Assembly (NCBI RefSeq): GCF_001434695.1
Contig: NZ_AZDI01000006.1
Span: 27,331 to 91,330 of the forward strand
Reading direction: 5' to 3'
From: Dellaglioa algida DSM 15638
GTDB taxonomy: Bacteria; Bacillota; Bacilli; Lactobacillales; Lactobacillaceae
DNA length: 64,000 bases
Made by a program: the position numbers and the translations under genes. Below the pieces are notes generated by a model. It ran no database searches. It saw only the letters and a program-made list of their open reading frames with translations, and had not been told where the DNA came from. Positions 34,746 to 44,337 of the stretch are shown here, piece by piece. The first letter of the stretch is position 1. Each line of letters opens with the position of its first letter.

Positions 34746-35974
34746 ACCTTTTTCACGTACATACCTTTTGTTACATACATTACCCAGATAAGGTTAATAC
34801 CAACCAAAATGGCGGTTGAGACGAAGACGCCCTTGTAGTCAAAGACACCAGAGACGGTTGAACCAATCATGGGACCAACGACTGAGCCCATGGCCTGAAA
34901 TGATTGGTTATAACTGAATACCCGTCCAGTAAATTCTGCCGGTGTATTTTTGGTTAAAATTGTTTGAACTGCGGGTAACATTGCGGCATCGGTAATCCCA
35001 ATTAAGAAACGAAGACCACCAAGTTGCCAGACATTAGTTACTAGAGACATTGGAATGAAAATGAAGATTGCTGCAATTAATGCAATTTTTAAAATACGTT
35101 CAGTCCCAATCTTATCGCCCAAGATACCCAAACGGGGAGCAGCAATTAACGTTGCTATTCCTGGAATAGACGCAACACATCCGCTAATGAATGTAATGTT
35201 ACCGACATTATGCAGTAATTCTCGAACATATAGGCTGAGAATTGGGCTAATGGAGTAATTTGATGCTTGAATAATCAATGTTGTTACAAACATCCCAATA
35301 ATCAATTTAGGATGATGCAACGTTTGGAAAATTTCTTTTGACGTATGCATTTCACCCTTTTCAACTGGGGTAAAGTGTTCGTGCACAAAGAAATAACTAA
35401 GTAAGAAAACAATTAATAGGATAATAGCGGTGATGAAGAACGTTACTCGATAACCGAAAATACCCGCTATGGCACCACCAATTAGTGGTCCAAATAAGGT
35501 ACCTGTAACACTACCTGTAACTAAAATTCCGAGCGCTTTACCACTTTGGCGTTTAGGTGTTTCTGTTGCGATTAACGCCTGTGCATTACTAATATAACCA
35601 GAAAAAACACCTTGTAACAAACGTAACGCAATCAATTGATAAACGTTACTAACAAGCCCCATCAGACCTAAAACAATAGCCATTCCGAATGAAGCTCTTA
35701 AAATCATTAATTTACGACCTTTTCGATCAGCTAAACGACCCCATAAAGGGGAAACAATGGCGGTAATTAGAAATGTAGAAGAATAGGTAATACCGCTATA
35801 AAAATTTAATTCAGTTTTACTAAAGTCACCTAATGTATCAATGTAAAGTGACATGAATGGCATGATTAAACTAAAAGCCACGCCAGCCATGAATGTACCA
35901 AACCATAAAACAAATAAATTTTGTTCCCAGGGTTGTCTAGGACGAAAAAATGTTGATTTAAGCGAAGTCAACAA
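34739..35974 (-). CDS. MFS multidrug exporter (DHA1, MdtG-like)
   Basis: A 411-residue major-facilitator protein with 12 helices. Motif A appears as PLWGRLADRKGRKLMI (about residues 61-76), and a motif C-like region GTLFGPLIGGAIAG (about 157-170) is typical of proton-driven drug antiporters. The second half carries APRLGILGDKIGTERIL. It starts at TTG 35974, ten bases after AGGGGG. The substrate is unknown. It is convergent with rpmE2 and divergent from the sortase gene. Confidence 0.87.
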   Translation of the reverse strand: MLTSLKSTFFRPRQPWEQNLFVLWFGTFMAGVAFSLIMPFMSLYIDTLGDFSKTELNFYSGITYSSTFLITAIVSPLWGRLADRKGRKLMILRASFGMAIVLGLMGLVSNVYQLIALRLLQGVFSGYISNAQALIATETPKRQSGKALGILVTGSVTGTLFGPLIGGAIAGIFGYRVTFFITAIILLIVFLLSYFFVHEHFTPVEKGEMHTSKEIFQTLHHPKLIIGMFVTTLIIQASNYSISPILSLYVRELLHNVGNITFISGCVASIPGIATLIAAPRLGILGDKIGTERILKIALIAAIFIFIPMSLVTNVWQLGGLRFLIGITDAAMLPAVQTILTKNTPAEFTGRVFSYNQSFQAMGSVVGPMIGSTVSGVFDYKGVFVSTAILVGINLIWVMYVTKGMYVKKVK

Positions 35975-36043
35975 ATCAAATAGTCCCCCTCAAGATATTT
36001 TTAATAATTACAATCATAACACTAAACAAGAATAAAAGTTATA

Positions 36044-36052
36044 TGGTAAAAT
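36044..36052 (+). promoter_or_regulatory. Extended -10 for the sortase gene
   Basis: TGG followed by TAAAAT, 30 bases before the ATG. No good -35 was seen. Confidence 0.5.
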
Positions 36053-36081
36053 AGGGATTAGTAGAAAAGTGGGGGGTAAAA

Positions 36082-36792
36082 ATGAAAAAAAATAAAACAG
36101 ATAAAAAAGGTCGTTGGAAGAAACATTTAACAACCGTCTTATTGTTAATCTTATTGTTATTAGGTCTTTCGTTAGTTTTTAATGAACAAATTAAAAGCTT
36201 TTTAGTTGGCAATACGCACCCAACAATTAATGCCGCTCTTGTTGATAAAAATAAAAATAAAAAAGCGTCATTTGATTTTAGTGAAGTAAAAAGTTTAAAT
36301 ACGGCAGATGTTTTAAAGGCAAAAGTTAATGAGAAAGATCTCGTTTTACTCGGAGAACTTAACATTCCAGATGTCTCACTGAATTTGCCAATTGCCAAAG
36401 GTGTTAGCACCAACACGTTAGCACTTGCAGCCGGAACCTTAAAAGAAAACGAAAAAATGGGTGAAGGTAATTACGCACTTGCCGGACATCATATGATTAA
36501 TGAAGGCCTACTTTTTAGCCCATTAGTTCAGATGAAGTTAGGTCAAAAAATCTATTTGACGGATGCCAAAAATATTTATGAATATACGACGACTAAGAAA
36601 AAATATATTAAAGCAACGGATGTCCAAGTCATTGACGATACACCTGGTAAAACGCAGGTAACCCTGATTACTTGTGATGACACTGGTGCTGGACGTTTGA
36701 TGGTTCAAGGCGAATACGTACAAAAATGGACGTATAGTGCCGCACCAAAAACGGTTAAAGATGGATTTAAAACGGTTCATAATAATTCGTAA
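36082..36792 (+). CDS. srtA: Class A sortase
   Basis: A 236-residue membrane transpeptidase. A basic N-terminus is followed by one membrane anchor (about residues 14-34). The extracellular sortase barrel has catalytic His136 (YALAGHH), Cys198 (TLITCDD) and Arg205 (GAGRLMVQGEY). It cleaves LPxTG-like signals and attaches proteins to peptidoglycan. The adhesin at 6155, with LPQTDE, is its obvious client in the window. It has GGGGGG as ribosome site and is monocistronic, so it is probably the housekeeping sortase. Confidence 0.95.
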   Translation: MKKNKTDKKGRWKKHLTTVLLLILLLLGLSLVFNEQIKSFLVGNTHPTINAALVDKNKNKKASFDFSEVKSLNTADVLKAKVNEKDLVLLGELNIPDVSLNLPIAKGVSTNTLALAAGTLKENEKMGEGNYALAGHHMINEGLLFSPLVQMKLGQKIYLTDAKNIYEYTTTKKKYIKATDVQVIDDTPGKTQVTLITCDDTGAGRLMVQGEYVQKWTYSAAPKTVKDGFKTVHNNS

Positions 36793-36836
36793 TAAAAAAG
36801 ACCAACAAATTTTAAAATTTGTTGGTCTTTTTTATT
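36791..36836. terminator. Perfect 23-bp palindrome, bidirectional terminator
   Basis: 36791-36813 and 36814-36836 are exact reverse complements with no formal loop. It lies between the sortase stop and the phosphatase stop, with A and T runs at the ends. Confidence 0.92.
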
Positions 36837-37296
36837 AAATACGAGTTTTTATTTGTTCAATCCAGTAAGGCATGCCAAGATTAACTAAGTCGTAAGTTTC
36901 ATCAAAGTCACCTGTAATCCATGGATCAGGAACAGATTCAGTCTCTTTGCCTGGAACAATTGAAAGAAAGTTAACGATATTTTTTTTCTTTGATGCGGGA
37001 GCCGCTTTTTCAAGACGTTCAACATTGATATCATCCATTGCGATAATTAAATCACTATTAATGAAATCTAAGTAGCTGACCGGACGTGAAATTAACCCAT
37101 CAGTTGGAATGTTGTGTTCAACTAATTTTGCGATGGTCCCTTCATGAGCACCGTTTCCTTCTTGTGAAGAACTCGTACCCGCAGAATCAACCGTTACTTG
37201 GTCAGAAAGATTTAAATTGTTTAATTCATTCCGCAACATAGCCTCAGCCATTGGTGATCGACAAATGTTTCCCATACATACAAATAATACCTTCAT
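36835..37296 (-). CDS. Low-molecular-weight protein-tyrosine phosphatase
   Basis: A 153-residue cytoplasmic phosphatase. The P-loop is VCMGNICRSP (Cys7 to Arg13), and the acid Asp lies in VPDPWITGDFDETY (near residue 126). I start at ATG 37296, ten bases from AAAGGAG; the GTG at 37305 abuts that site. In Gram-positives such enzymes often act on tyrosine-phosphorylated envelope-synthesis regulators or arginine phosphate. The substrate here is unknown. Confidence 0.92.
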   Translation of the reverse strand: MKVLFVCMGNICRSPMAEAMLRNELNNLNLSDQVTVDSAGTSSSQEGNGAHEGTIAKLVEHNIPTDGLISRPVSYLDFINSDLIIAMDDINVERLEKAAPASKKKNIVNFLSIVPGKETESVPDPWITGDFDETYDLVNLGMPYWIEQIKTRI

Positions 37297-37424
37297 AATT
37301 AACACGCTCCTTTACAAATCTTCTAATAATGCTATTATGCCATAATAATCATATTAAATAAAATCCGTTGATTAAATTAGCTTAAACGTTGGGTCAATTG
37401 CTTTCTAAAAAGGGCGAACTTTGG

Positions 37425-37430
37425 TATGAT
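37425..37430 (+). promoter_or_regulatory. Extended -10 for the lemA operon
   Basis: TATGAT preceded by TGG (37422-37424). TTGCTT at 37398-37403 is the nearest -35 but 21 bases away. Confidence 0.45.
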
Positions 37431-37486
37431 ATAAGGGTATAAGAACCGAAAATAAACATTTTATATTAAAGAGGAGACTGAAAATT

Positions 37487-38044
37487 ATGACAATGATCGT
37501 TATCGGAGTTATCGTAGTACTTTTGATTATTATGTACGTTAGTGGATACAATGGCTTGGTAAAAGCTAAGATTCGTACCGAGGAATCATGGAGCCAAATT
37601 GATGTGCAATTAAAACGTCGTAATGATTTAATTCCTAATTTGGTCTCAACCGTTAAAGGGTATGCAACTCATGAAAAAGAAACGTTTGCTAAAGTGGTTG
37701 AATTACGTAACCAATTAACGCAAGTGCCAACTGACTCACATGAAGAAACGATGGAAGTTTCTAATCAATTGAGCCAGTCATTGAAGAGTATCTTCGCTTT
37801 ATCTGAAAGCTACCCAGATTTAAAAGCTAACACAGAATTTACTAAGTTAATGGAAGAATTATCAAATACAGAAAATAAAATTTCATATTCACGTCAATTA
37901 TTTAACTCAACTGCAGCAAGTTTAAATGCAAAAATTCAATCATTCCCATCAAATATTGTTGCGGGAATTCATCATTTTACTAAAGTAGATTACCTTGCAG
38001 TTCCTGAAACTGAAAAGGCTGTACCAAACGTTTCATTTGATTAA
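37487..38044 (+). CDS. lemA: LemA family protein
   Basis: A 185-residue protein with one N-terminal membrane helix (about 3-19) and a long alpha-helical domain. It contains YNGLVKAKIRTEESWSQIDVQLKRRNDLIPNL, the family hallmark, and AxRRxFN-like NKISYSRQLFNSTAASLN. LemA is encoded next to htpX in most Firmicutes. Its biochemical role is not settled. GAGGAG precedes the ATG, and htpX starts 17 bases after its stop. Confidence 0.93.
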   Translation: MTMIVIGVIVVLLIIMYVSGYNGLVKAKIRTEESWSQIDVQLKRRNDLIPNLVSTVKGYATHEKETFAKVVELRNQLTQVPTDSHEETMEVSNQLSQSLKSIFALSESYPDLKANTEFTKLMEELSNTENKISYSRQLFNSTAASLNAKIQSFPSNIVAGIHHFTKVDYLAVPETEKAVPNVSFD

Positions 38045-38061
38045 GAAGTTAGGAGATAACT

Positions 38062-38958
38062 ATGCTATATGATCAAATCGCGCAAAATAAGCGCAAAACG
38101 GTTTACGTTTTAATTGGTTTTGTATTATTGATGGTTGCGATTGGTGCTGCTGTTGGTTACGTCTTTTTCAATAGTGCTATTTCCGGGTTATTGATGGCAA
38201 TGGTTATTGCCGTCGTTTACATGGGATTAATGATTTCACAGTCAACTAGCGTTGTCATGAGTATGAATCATGCGACTGAGGTGAAATCTGTTGAAGATGC
38301 GCCTGAACTATGGCATGTGGTAGAAGATATGGCAATTGTTGGACAGGTTCCAATGCCGAAAGTCTTTATTATTGAAGATGCAAGTCCTAACGCGTTTGCG
38401 ACTGGAAATAATCCAGAACATGCGGCTGTCGCAGCAACAACCGGATTACTTAATCGACTTAATCGAGAAGAATTAGAAGGCGTTATGGCGCATGAAATTT
38501 CTCATGTACGTAATTACGATATCCGCTTGTCAACAATTGCGTTAGCGTTGTCAGCAGCGATTTCGTTGTTGGTTAATATTGGTATGAACTCTTTTTGGTG
38601 GGGCGGTGGCCGTCGTCGAAGTAATGACGATCGAGAAGGTGGCGGATCGTTGGAAATTATTTTAATGATTCTGTCAGTACTTCTGGTTATTTTAGGGCCA
38701 ATTGCGGCAACTATCGCGCAACTTGCGCTTTCTAGAAACAGGGAATATTTGGCTGATGCTTCTGCTGTGGAATTAACGCGTAACCCACAAGGCTTGATTC
38801 ACGCTTTAGAAAAAATTTCTAATAGTGAACCAATGGAACGGGCTGATCCCAGTAGTGCGGCACTGTACATTTCAAATCCATTGAAGAAGAAAACGTCTGG
38901 ATTATTCCAAACGCATCCACCAATGGAAGATAGAATTGCGCGTTTAGAAGCAATGTAG
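38062..38958 (+). CDS. htpX: HtpX membrane zinc metalloprotease
   Basis: A 298-residue M48-family protease with two N-terminal helices, the zinc motif HEISH (His144, Glu145, His148) and the third ligand region [11 protein letters not shown] (about 223-233). Two further hydrophobic segments lie between. HtpX degrades damaged membrane proteins. Co-transcribed with lemA. Confidence 0.96.
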   Translation: MLYDQIAQNKRKTVYVLIGFVLLMVAIGAAVGYVFFNSAISGLLMAMVIAVVYMGLMISQSTSVVMSMNHATEVKSVEDAPELWHVVEDMAIVGQVPMPKVFIIEDASPNAFATGNNPEHAAVAATTGLLNRLNREELEGVMAHEISHVRNYDIRLSTIALALSAAISLLVNIGMNSFWWGGGRRRSNDDREGGGSLEIILMILSVLLVILGPIAATIAQLALSRNREYLADASAVELTRNPQGLIHALEKISNSEPMERADPSSAALYISNPLKKKTSGLFQTHPPMEDRIARLEAM

Positions 38959-38985
38959 TGACTATTTTATAAAATGGGGATGATA

Positions 38986-39777
38986 GTGGTGAGAGACAAT
39001 TTAGTCTACATTCATGTTGAAACGGTTTCTCATTTGATTTTATCTTATGGGATTTCTAGAACAGATTTCATAACGAGCATTCCCAGATTGCCAACCAATA
39101 TTTTATCATTGAATCCAGTGGATTATGAAAATGAAATTGACATTGCGACGGGATTTAATACGGTTACAGGGGAAGAAAATATTGCGCGTTATTTGAATAA
39201 AGGGACTACCGGGGTGAAACAAAATTGGATTGATTTTGACAGTCAAGACGATTTAGAATTAATTACGCCAAGAGAAGTATCAGAGTTTTTATATTTGGGG
39301 CATACATTTTCTCATATCCAATCACCATTCTATTACAAGTTACAGAATGATTATGTATTTTTGACATTACCTAATGACGCGTTGAAAATCTATTACCGTT
39401 ACCTGAACCAGTTTTATAGTGTGTTTTCTAAATCAGTTATTCGACATGCTAATCGAGCTTATCGTGAAAAAAATGGCTTATTCAGAAGACGACCAATGAT
39501 GTTGGAAAAAGTACCTAAGTCTATTACCGAGGAACTAATGCCACTATTTGTTGAGGGCGCGGTATTAGATTTTTCAATGATGACCGTCAATAATACAAAA
39601 TTATCGGTGCCTGTTTATGTGATGGTAGATAGTATTTATCAAATGAAGTGGCATGAACCAACCTTAGAAACGGAAAGTGCAAAATTAGTTGCTAGTTTAG
39701 ACTACGACTTTTCTGATCAAGTATGGTCCATTGTAATTTCTAATCAGGCTGCCTTTGAAGACAGCATTGTATTTTAA
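38986..39777 (+). CDS. Conserved protein of unknown function
   Basis: A soluble protein of about 263 residues without a recognised domain. It is rich in aromatic residues, with stretches such as LGHTFSHIQSPFYYKLQND and RHANRAYREKNGLFRRRP. No signal peptide or membrane helix. The start is uncertain: ATG 38974 overlaps a GGGG that would serve as ribosome site for the GTG at 38986 or 38989; I use 38986. It follows htpX by under 30 bases and ends in a terminator, so it belongs to the lemA-htpX unit and may share its envelope-quality theme. Confidence 0.6.
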   Translation: MVRDNLVYIHVETVSHLILSYGISRTDFITSIPRLPTNILSLNPVDYENEIDIATGFNTVTGEENIARYLNKGTTGVKQNWIDFDSQDDLELITPREVSEFLYLGHTFSHIQSPFYYKLQNDYVFLTLPNDALKIYYRYLNQFYSVFSKSVIRHANRAYREKNGLFRRRPMMLEKVPKSITEELMPLFVEGAVLDFSMMTVNNTKLSVPVYVMVDSIYQMKWHEPTLETESAKLVASLDYDFSDQVWSIVISNQAAFEDSIVF

Positions 39778-39810
39778 AAAGATAACGAGGTTTTGATGTT
39801 ATCTTTTTTT
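39776..39810 (+). terminator. Terminator of the lemA-htpX unit
   Basis: AAAAAGATAAC (39776-39786) pairs with GTTATCTTTTT (39798-39808), with an 11-base loop and a T run. Confidence 0.9.
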
Positions 39811-39873
39811 ATTTTTGTTGAATTTAAAAAAATGGTACAATAGGACGTGCAAAAAATGGAGGGCAATATATCG

Positions 39874-40938
39874 ATGCAAGTTTATTTACTCTATGGTGGT
39901 AAAAGCGCAGAACATGAAATCTCGCTTTCAACTGCTTTTCAAATAACGCAAGCCATTTATTACCAGTACTATTCCGTAATTCCAATTTATATTACGAGAA
40001 CAGGAACATGGCTGCAAGGTCAGACAATTACAGAGCCTGCTAAGTTCGCGGATAATTTGCGACTTGAAGAAGCGGATAAAAAAGTTCAAGCAATAAATGA
40101 ACATGAAAATTCAAAAGGAATTAAATTTTTACCAAATGGGTTTAACGTGGAAGATAGCGTTGTTTTTCCCGTTTTACATGGGCCAAATGGTGAAGATGGT
40201 ACCGTTCAAGGATTACTTGAAACGTTGAACATACCGTATGTCGGTAACAGCGTGTTAGCGTCAGCTATTGGAAATGATAAAATTATGAGTAAATTGTTGT
40301 TTAAACAGGCTGGCATCCCGGTTGTCCCTTTTGAGGCAATTGATGCACAGGCTTGGAAGCATGATTCCGAAAAGGTTATTGCCAGATGTGAAGGTGAATT
40401 ACTTTATCCGATGTACGTGAAACCAGCCAGCTTAGGATCAGGAATTGGTGTAACACAAGCAACCGATGTTGTTGAATTAAAAAATGCCATTAACGATGCT
40501 TTCTTACTCGGTTCACGTGTTATCGTTGAACGCGGGATTGCCGCACGAGAAATTGAGATTGGACTATTGGGCAATGAAGAAATCGCAACAAGTGTTCCGG
40601 GTGAAATTTTATCCTTCGATGATGTCTATGATCGCAAACTTGCGATGAAAGAAGACCATGAAGCTAGAATTCCAGTTGAACTTGACGATGAGCTACTTAC
40701 CAAACTAGTCGATTTTTCTAAAAGAGCTTTCGCTGTGATTGATGGGTCAGGGCTTGCTCGCTGTGATTTCTTTATTAGTGCAAATCAAGATATCTATTTA
40801 AATGAGATTACGACTATGCCCGGTTTTTATAAAAATGCAATGTACCCTAGGTTATGGGAAGCAGTGGGACTTAGTTATAGCGATTTAATTGAGGAGTTAT
40901 TACAATTAGTACTTAAAAAAAATCAAGCAAACAATTGA
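39874..40938 (+). CDS. ddl: D-alanine--D-alanine (or D-lactate) ligase
   Basis: A 354-residue ATP-grasp ligase that makes the terminal dipeptide or depsipeptide of peptidoglycan precursors. It shows YGGKSAEHEISL at the N-terminus, HGPNGEDGTVQGLLE (about 93-107), KPASLGSGIG, and NEITTMPGF near the end. The omega-loop, usually FYDYxxKY, reads VYDRKLAM here, so D-Ala versus D-Lac specificity cannot be predicted. The start is ATG 39874, ten bases after GGAGGG; the frame from 39847 is not supported. A TGG plus TACAAT (39836-39841) may be its promoter. murF follows. Confidence 0.92.
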   Translation: MQVYLLYGGKSAEHEISLSTAFQITQAIYYQYYSVIPIYITRTGTWLQGQTITEPAKFADNLRLEEADKKVQAINEHENSKGIKFLPNGFNVEDSVVFPVLHGPNGEDGTVQGLLETLNIPYVGNSVLASAIGNDKIMSKLLFKQAGIPVVPFEAIDAQAWKHDSEKVIARCEGELLYPMYVKPASLGSGIGVTQATDVVELKNAINDAFLLGSRVIVERGIAAREIEIGLLGNEEIATSVPGEILSFDDVYDRKLAMKEDHEARIPVELDDELLTKLVDFSKRAFAVIDGSGLARCDFFISANQDIYLNEITTMPGFYKNAMYPRLWEAVGLSYSDLIEELLQLVLKKNQANN

Positions 40939-40971
40939 TTTAATGGTCATACGAATGTGAGGGTTTATATA

Positions 40972-42348
40972 ATGAAAATGCAATTAACTGAAGTTGCGGG
41001 TGCCGTTGGTGCCAAGAATGAGATTAGTGATGAACCGGTCGATATTAGTAGTGTTTCTTTTGACAGTCGTCAATTAACGACTGGTAGTTTATTTGTACCA
41101 ATAGTGGCAGAAAATGATGGACATGATTACATTCAAAGCGCCATTGATAATGGTGCCACGGCTACCTTATGGGATGTTAATCATCAAGAAACAATGCCAA
41201 TGAAAATCCCGGTTATATTGGTGGATGACACGCTAAAAGCTTACCAAGATTTAGCGAAATATTACTTGAATAAAATTAATCCCAAGGTCGTTGCGGTTAC
41301 TGGTAGTAATGGTAAAACAACAACTAAAGATATGATTACAGAAATATTGAGTCAACAATATAACGTTTGTAAAACGGAAGCAAACTTCAATAACCATTTA
41401 GGTGTACCAATGACATTATTAAGCATTGAACCTAATACTGAAATTGTTGTTGTTGAAATGGGGATGGACCATCCTGGCGAATTAGACTTTTTAAGTCGTA
41501 TTGCACAGCCTGACGTCGCCGTTATTACAATGATTGGTGAAGCTCATATTGAATTTTTTGGTACGCGCGATAAGATAGCGGACGCAAAAATGGAAATTGT
41601 GAATGGATTAAAAGAGGATGGATTATTGGTTTATAATGCTGATGAGCCATTATTAAGAGAACGCGTCGCTACTATTAAACAACGGTCATTTGGATTTGGA
41701 CATGGTGAAAGTTCTGATTTAAGTGTTTCTAACGTTGTTGGTAATCAAGTGATGACAAGTTTTAAAGTGAGAGAGATGCCCGATGTTAATTTTACAATTC
41801 CAATGATTGGCACATATAACGTGGACAATGCAATGGCTGCTATTTCGGTTGGTCGTCACTATCGTGTGTCTCCTGACAACATTGTAAAAGCACTCAGTGA
41901 TTTCGATTTAACTAAGAACCGGACAGAGTGGTTGAAGGGACATTTAGGCGAGGCGATTTTAAGTGACGTTTATAATTCAAATCCGACAGCCGCAAAAGCA
42001 GTTATCAAAGCATTCTCAAATAGTGATGTTGAAGGTAATCGGATTGTTGTTCTAGGTGATATGCTTGAACTAGGTGATCAATCGAGTGATATGCACCTCA
42101 GCTTGGCCGATAGTTTCGATAACCAAAAAATACAAAGTGTCTATCTTTATGGGGATCAAATTGATTCATTAGCGACATCGCTAAAATCGAAATATGATGA
42201 TAAACATATTCATTATTATCGTTTGGATCAAAAAGAAGCAATGACGCAGGACTTGTTAGAGGCACGTACGAAAAATGATGCTATTTTAATCAAAGGAAGC
42301 CATGGCGTTCATTTAGAAACCGTTTTATCGGATTTACAGAGTCACTAG
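40972..42348 (+). CDS. murF: UDP-MurNAc-tripeptide--D-Ala-D-Ala ligase
   Basis: A 458-residue Mur ligase that adds the dipeptide made by Ddl to UDP-MurNAc-tripeptide. The N-terminal substrate domain has VSFDSRQLTTGSLFVPI, the ATP site is VTGSNGKTTTKDM (about residues 108-120), then NFNNHLGVP, and VVLGDMLELGDQS in the C-terminal domain. ATG 40972 is eight bases after GAGGG; the GTG at 40957 overlaps that site. The ddl-murF pairing is common in Firmicutes. Confidence 0.96.
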   Translation: MKMQLTEVAGAVGAKNEISDEPVDISSVSFDSRQLTTGSLFVPIVAENDGHDYIQSAIDNGATATLWDVNHQETMPMKIPVILVDDTLKAYQDLAKYYLNKINPKVVAVTGSNGKTTTKDMITEILSQQYNVCKTEANFNNHLGVPMTLLSIEPNTEIVVVEMGMDHPGELDFLSRIAQPDVAVITMIGEAHIEFFGTRDKIADAKMEIVNGLKEDGLLVYNADEPLLRERVATIKQRSFGFGHGESSDLSVSNVVGNQVMTSFKVREMPDVNFTIPMIGTYNVDNAMAAISVGRHYRVSPDNIVKALSDFDLTKNRTEWLKGHLGEAILSDVYNSNPTAAKAVIKAFSNSDVEGNRIVVLGDMLELGDQSSDMHLSLADSFDNQKIQSVYLYGDQIDSLATSLKSKYDDKHIHYYRLDQKEAMTQDLLEARTKNDAILIKGSHGVHLETVLSDLQSH

Positions 42349-42352
42349 GTAG

Positions 42353-42510
42353 TTGCTTAATCGTATTTAAGGTGCTATTATAGTTTAAATGGTGACTCAT
42401 GAAGGGTCAGACTTAAATTAATTTAACTTTACAAGACAGTAATTGACGACGAACTCTTAACTGTGTTGTGAAGGATATTAGTTTGCAAACACATTAGGAG
42501 GAATTTATAC
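42353..42510 (+). promoter_or_regulatory. cshA promoter and long 5' leader
   Basis: TTGCTT (42353-42358), a 17-base spacer, then TGC plus TATTAT (42376-42381). About 120 bases of leader follow before the TTG start, with only short possible hairpins (for example GACTC / GGGTC at about 42393-42410). Long leaders on DEAD-box helicase genes are often sites of post-transcriptional control; that is inference here. Confidence 0.75.
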
Positions 42511-44160
42511 TTGAAATTTACAGAATTAGGACTATCCGATGAACTACTAAAGGCCGTTCAACGTAGCGGTTTTGAAGAAGCAACACCTATCCAATCTGAA
42601 ACAATTCCAATGGCTTTAGAAGGAAAAGATGTTATTGGACAAGCACAAACAGGTACTGGTAAAACAGCTGCATTCGGTTTACCAATCTTGGATACAATTG
42701 ATACAACAAAAGATGAAGTTCAAGCACTTATCATCTCACCAACACGTGAACTTGCTATCCAAACGCAAGAAGAACTTTACCGTTTAGGTAAAGAAAGACA
42801 TGCTAAAGTTCAAGTTGTTTATGGTGGGTCTGATATCCGTCGTCAAATTAAGAGTCTTAATCGCGCACCTCAAATTTTAGTTGGAACACCAGGACGTTTA
42901 TTAGATCATATCCGTCGTCGTACCGTTAAATTAGGTAACGTTAAAACTTTAGTTTTAGATGAAGCTGATGAAATGCTAGATATGGGATTCGTTGAAGATA
43001 TCGAAAGTATCTTAACAACTGTTCCTGACGAACGTCAAACATTGTTATTCTCTGCTACAATGCCAAATGCTATTCGCCGTATTGGTGAAAGATTTATGAC
43101 AGATCCTACTTTGGTAACTGTTAAGGCAAAAGAATTAACAACTGACTTAGTTGATCAATACTACGTAATTTCAAAAGATTTCGAAAAATTTGATGTTATG
43201 ACACGTATGTACGATGCTCAAAACCCAACACAAACAATTGTCTTCGGACGTACAAAACGTCGTGTTGATGAATTGGCTAAAGGTTTCGAAATGCGCGGAT
43301 ACAACGCAAAAGGAATCCATGGCGATTTATCACAACAACGTCGTATGAGTATTTTACGCGAATTCAAATCAGGCAAACTTGATATTTTAGTGGCAACTGA
43401 TGTTGCTGCTCGTGGTTTAGATATTTCTGGGGTTACCCATGTCTTTAACTACGATATCCCTCAAGATCCTGAAAGTTATGTTCATCGTATTGGCCGTACT
43501 GGTCGTGCCGGACATAAAGGAACTTCATTGACATTTGTTTCACCAAATGAAATGGATTACTTGCGTCAAATCGAAAAATTAACTAAGAAACGCATGGTAG
43601 CTTTAACGCCACCTACTGATGACGAAGCATTTGCTGGTCAAATTGAAACAGCAATCGCTGATGTTACAGCCTTAGTTAGCAAAACAGATACTAAAAAATA
43701 TGCAAAACAAGCTACTGAATTAATGGCTAAGTTTGATGTTGCTGATTTAGTTGCTGCATTACTTAGTGATGTTATCAAAAATGATTCATCACAAGTACCT
43801 GTTAAGATTACACCAGAACGCCCATTACCTAGACGTAAGGGTGGCGGTGGTGGCGGAAATAACCGTCGTAGCGGTAATGGCGGTGGAAATCGTCGTGGCG
43901 GCAACGGTGGTGGTTACCAAGGCAACCGTAATGGTGGCGGAAACCGTAGTAACGGTGGAAGTTCAGATCGTCGTGGCGGAAGCAGCGATCGCCGCAGTAA
44001 TGGTGGTAGCTCAGACCGTCGTAGTAACGGTAATGGCGGCGGTGGTTACCAAGGTAACCGTTCAAGCGATAACCGTAGTAATGGTGGACGTTCGAATGAT
44101 AACCGTTCAAACGGAAGTAGCGCACCAAAACGTAACTTCACAATCAGAACAAAAGATTAA
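42511..44160 (+). CDS. cshA: DEAD-box ATP-dependent RNA helicase, CshA type
   Basis: A 549-residue RNA helicase. It has Q motif TPIQSETIP, motif [10 protein letters not shown], motif II DEAD, motif III SAT and motif [13 protein letters not shown] dimerisation-like segment follows, and then a Gly/Asn/Arg/Ser-rich tail (about residues 440-540) with RGG-like repeats. CshA unwinds RNA in ribosome assembly and in the degradosome. It starts at TTG 42511, nine bases after AGGAGGA. The tail resembles RNA-binding, phase-separating low-complexity regions. Codon-level repetition there creates long spurious open frames on both strands. Confidence 0.95.
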   Translation: MKFTELGLSDELLKAVQRSGFEEATPIQSETIPMALEGKDVIGQAQTGTGKTAAFGLPILDTIDTTKDEVQALIISPTRELAIQTQEELYRLGKERHAKVQVVYGGSDIRRQIKSLNRAPQILVGTPGRLLDHIRRRTVKLGNVKTLVLDEADEMLDMGFVEDIESILTTVPDERQTLLFSATMPNAIRRIGERFMTDPTLVTVKAKELTTDLVDQYYVISKDFEKFDVMTRMYDAQNPTQTIVFGRTKRRVDELAKGFEMRGYNAKGIHGDLSQQRRMSILREFKSGKLDILVATDVAARGLDISGVTHVFNYDIPQDPESYVHRIGRTGRAGHKGTSLTFVSPNEMDYLRQIEKLTKKRMVALTPPTDDEAFAGQIETAIADVTALVSKTDTKKYAKQATELMAKFDVADLVAALLSDVIKNDSSQVPVKITPERPLPRRKGGGGGGNNRRSGNGGGNRRGGNGGGYQGNRNGGGNRSNGGSSDRRGGSSDRRSNGGSSDRRSNGNGGGGYQGNRSSDNRSNGGRSNDNRSNGSSAPKRNFTIRTKD

Positions 44161-44173
44161 TTTAAATATTGAA

Positions 44174-44204
44174 AAGAGACTCGGGAAACTGGGTCTTTTT
44201 TTTT
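44174..44204 (+). terminator. Terminator after cshA
   Basis: AGACTC (44177-44182) pairs with GGGTCT (44191-44196) with one wobble, flanked by A and a nine-base T run. Confidence 0.8.
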
Positions 44205-44337
44205 GCTTATAATGCCACATAGCTTACGATATTGATAGTTAAAATATAAGCGATTTTAATGCAGAAACAGTATAAATTTGATAAACTTAGTAGAGATATA
44301 ATTAAAATGAATTGAATGAAAAGAGATAGGTGATAAT

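Noticed and set aside
36039..36416. 125-residue frame on the reverse strand across the sortase gene
   Set aside because: It is antisense to a gene with clear catalytic residues, shows no ribosome site and lies over a promoter.
43638..44212. Long open frames on both strands over the end of cshA
   Set aside because: They come from the repetitive Gly/Asn/Arg codons of the helicase tail. Their translations are low-complexity and have no ribosome sites.
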